In this document: positions 62,450-64,000 of the stretch, one piece after another
Layout of the letters: every line of letters starts with the position of its first letter
Numbering within the stretch: position 1 is the stretch's first letter
Translations under genes and position numbers: made by a program
DNA from: Apostichopus japonicus
Taxonomy: Eukaryota; Echinodermata; Holothuroidea; Aspidochirotida; Stichopodidae
Length of the DNA stretch: 64,000 bases
NCBI RefSeq assembly: GCF_037975245.1
Contig: NC_092568.1
Location: 19,933,001 to 19,997,000 of the forward strand
Reading direction: 5' to 3'
The notes under the pieces: model-generated
The model's input: the letters and a program-made list of their open reading frames with translations, nothing else
Told to the model about the DNA's origin: nothing
Database searches by the model: none

Positions 62450-64000
62450 AAAAGCTAAATCCGGCCATGGCATAGAAGTACTAAACATGAGACGAATGAA
62501 GACAAGCATACAGTACCACAACCATCTTACAAACATTTCACATATTCTTTGTTTTTCTTTGCACATTTAATCAAAATAAGATTACAAACTAATCTTCCAC
62601 CGCCTTAAATTTATCACCAACTAGTTCAAAGCTTAATGAGCTGGTCACGGTTTATGAATGAGGTTTCATGCTATAATCAACAGTTAGTCTTCTAGGTACT
62701 CTTCATATCTGTATTAATCAGATACAAATTGACATGTAAAGAGTCTGTATCGTGTCTCGTGTTTAGATTCTTGTACTCATTCCGAATGGAAATCTACTTG
62801 TACTCGCGTACTCATGTTGTTGTACTCCAACTACAAGTCTACGTGGAAGTATAACATTTTACACAAAACCTCAACCATTTTGCTACAAGTTAACTTTGCC
62901 ATTTCAATTGAAAATGAAAGCTAATGGCCAACATGTAATGTTATATATTGGGACGAAAGTTTCGAATAGTGTTGCAAAATGATGAAAAGACATGAAAAAG
63001 CAAATACGGACGTTCGATATAGCCGAATTGATACCCAATTGGAAATCCCCCCCCCCCCAAAAAAAAAAAAATAACAAACACTAACAAACACAAACTTAAA
63101 ACAAATAAAACAAAACAAAAGATAAAATTCTAAAAAGTTATGACATTTTCTTTCTTATTTCAAATGAAACATGTCTAGTCAAGCTAGAAACGTTCATTAC
63201 GATGAGAGTTTAGTATATATTGATAGAGAGTCCAACGCTGTTTGTAACGTTCATATAATCCAATACACAATCTTGGCGCGGGAAAGCGCAAACACACTTT
63301 ACACCCTCACGGCCAGTCCCCTTACACTGAGACTGTAATCACGTGATCTTGAGACCGTGGGGCGCATTACGAGTACCTTCGCTTGGGAAAAGATTCTATA
63401 CTTGATCTTATTCGTTGCACTGAAATATTAACCATTATTACACCGAACATATTATCCGGCCAGGATTTCATGGGTGCAACCGCATATGCTTTCTGGGGAC
63501 GGGGGTGGGAGGGGTTTATCCCGCCCACTGGCAGACATAATATTAGAAACAGTCCTGTTGTACATAAATAATAACATGTATATGTAGGGAAACCAAAACA
63601 ATTGAGATTTCTTCAACATCGTCTCAAAAGTTGCAAAAATATAATTATCATTTTTGCATCAAAGCACCCTCCATTTTACCAAAACTTCTCAAAGGAGAAG
63701 GGACAGCCCTCTAGTTAGAACCCCGCCCCCTTGCCGACTCAACATTCTACCCACCTCCTCCTTCCCAACCTTCATGACAAAAGTAGGTGGTTGAGCTCCT
63801 GACAGTTTTGCAGTAAACTGGTGACATAACACTGATTAAAAAGGTTAGAGAAATAATTTGGTTGTTTGATTATTTCTTAAGAAACCATGCATATCGATCA
63901 GTTCATACAAGATTTCATATATTTCTATAGACTTCCTTTCACAAAACTTCCCTGGTGATATTATTTATTGAGACATATTCTAATCGCTTTCGTATATTGG

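Larger units (their letters stand above)
57046..64000. other. Gene-free region downstream of the galaxin-like gene
   Basis: The 3' UTR of the galaxin-like gene is followed by AT-rich sequence without any ORF, splice pattern or RNA gene I can support. It contains the duplication at 59688-59867, the nested hAT-like elements at 60346-60708 and the 9-bp minisatellite at 62396-62449, plus C- and A-homopolymers at about 63048-63070. Confidence 0.6.

Noticed and set aside
62306-62566. Ala-Arg-Arg repeat ORF
   Set aside because: A by-product of the 9-bp GC-rich minisatellite; no other coding signal.

Overview
The window is eukaryotic nuclear DNA. Genes are split by GT-AG introns (one GC-AG), GC content is low, and the spacers are packed with tRNA-derived SINEs, small hAT-type elements, a Penelope-like retroelement remnant, minisatellites and microsatellites. 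A lipoxygenase of animal 5/8-LOX type, an animal-type SDE2 and a galaxin-like dicysteine protein point to a marine invertebrate. An echinoderm such as a sea cucumber is my guess from overall flavour only (inference, low confidence).

Layout. 1-2444: a Penelope 3'-end remnant with a hammerhead-like motif, then an intronless lipoxygenase on the minus strand. 5220-15790: SDE2 on the plus strand in 7 coding exons, encoding 398 aa (ubiquitin-like domain, GG|K processing site, Sde2 domain, acidic linker, SAP domain). Its introns hold a CORE-type SINE, a duplication, a palindrome and a hAT element that itself carries a SINE. 15791-20650: no gene seen. 21011-35633: a 14-exon minus-strand gene for a 654-aa basic, Ser-rich protein I do not recognise; it has PP1-docking-like motifs and several intronic tandem repeats. 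37101-39862: a hAT-like element, marked by an 8-bp target duplication, whose interior is a 21-copy satellite. 44884-57045: a 12-exon plus-strand gene for a secreted 965-aa galaxin-like protein with 29 Cys-Cys pairs and a C-terminal netrin-like (NTR) domain; a Penelope-like GIY-YIG endonuclease fragment sits in its intron 8. 57046-64000: no gene, only repeats.

The four genes look unrelated (lipid oxidation, replication/telomere and splicing maintenance, an unknown probably nuclear protein, extracellular matrix), as expected for neighbouring animal genes. For all three split genes the exon phases join without a stop, and the summed coding lengths (1197, 1965 and 2898 nt) are multiples of three. 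This is the main support for the gene models.
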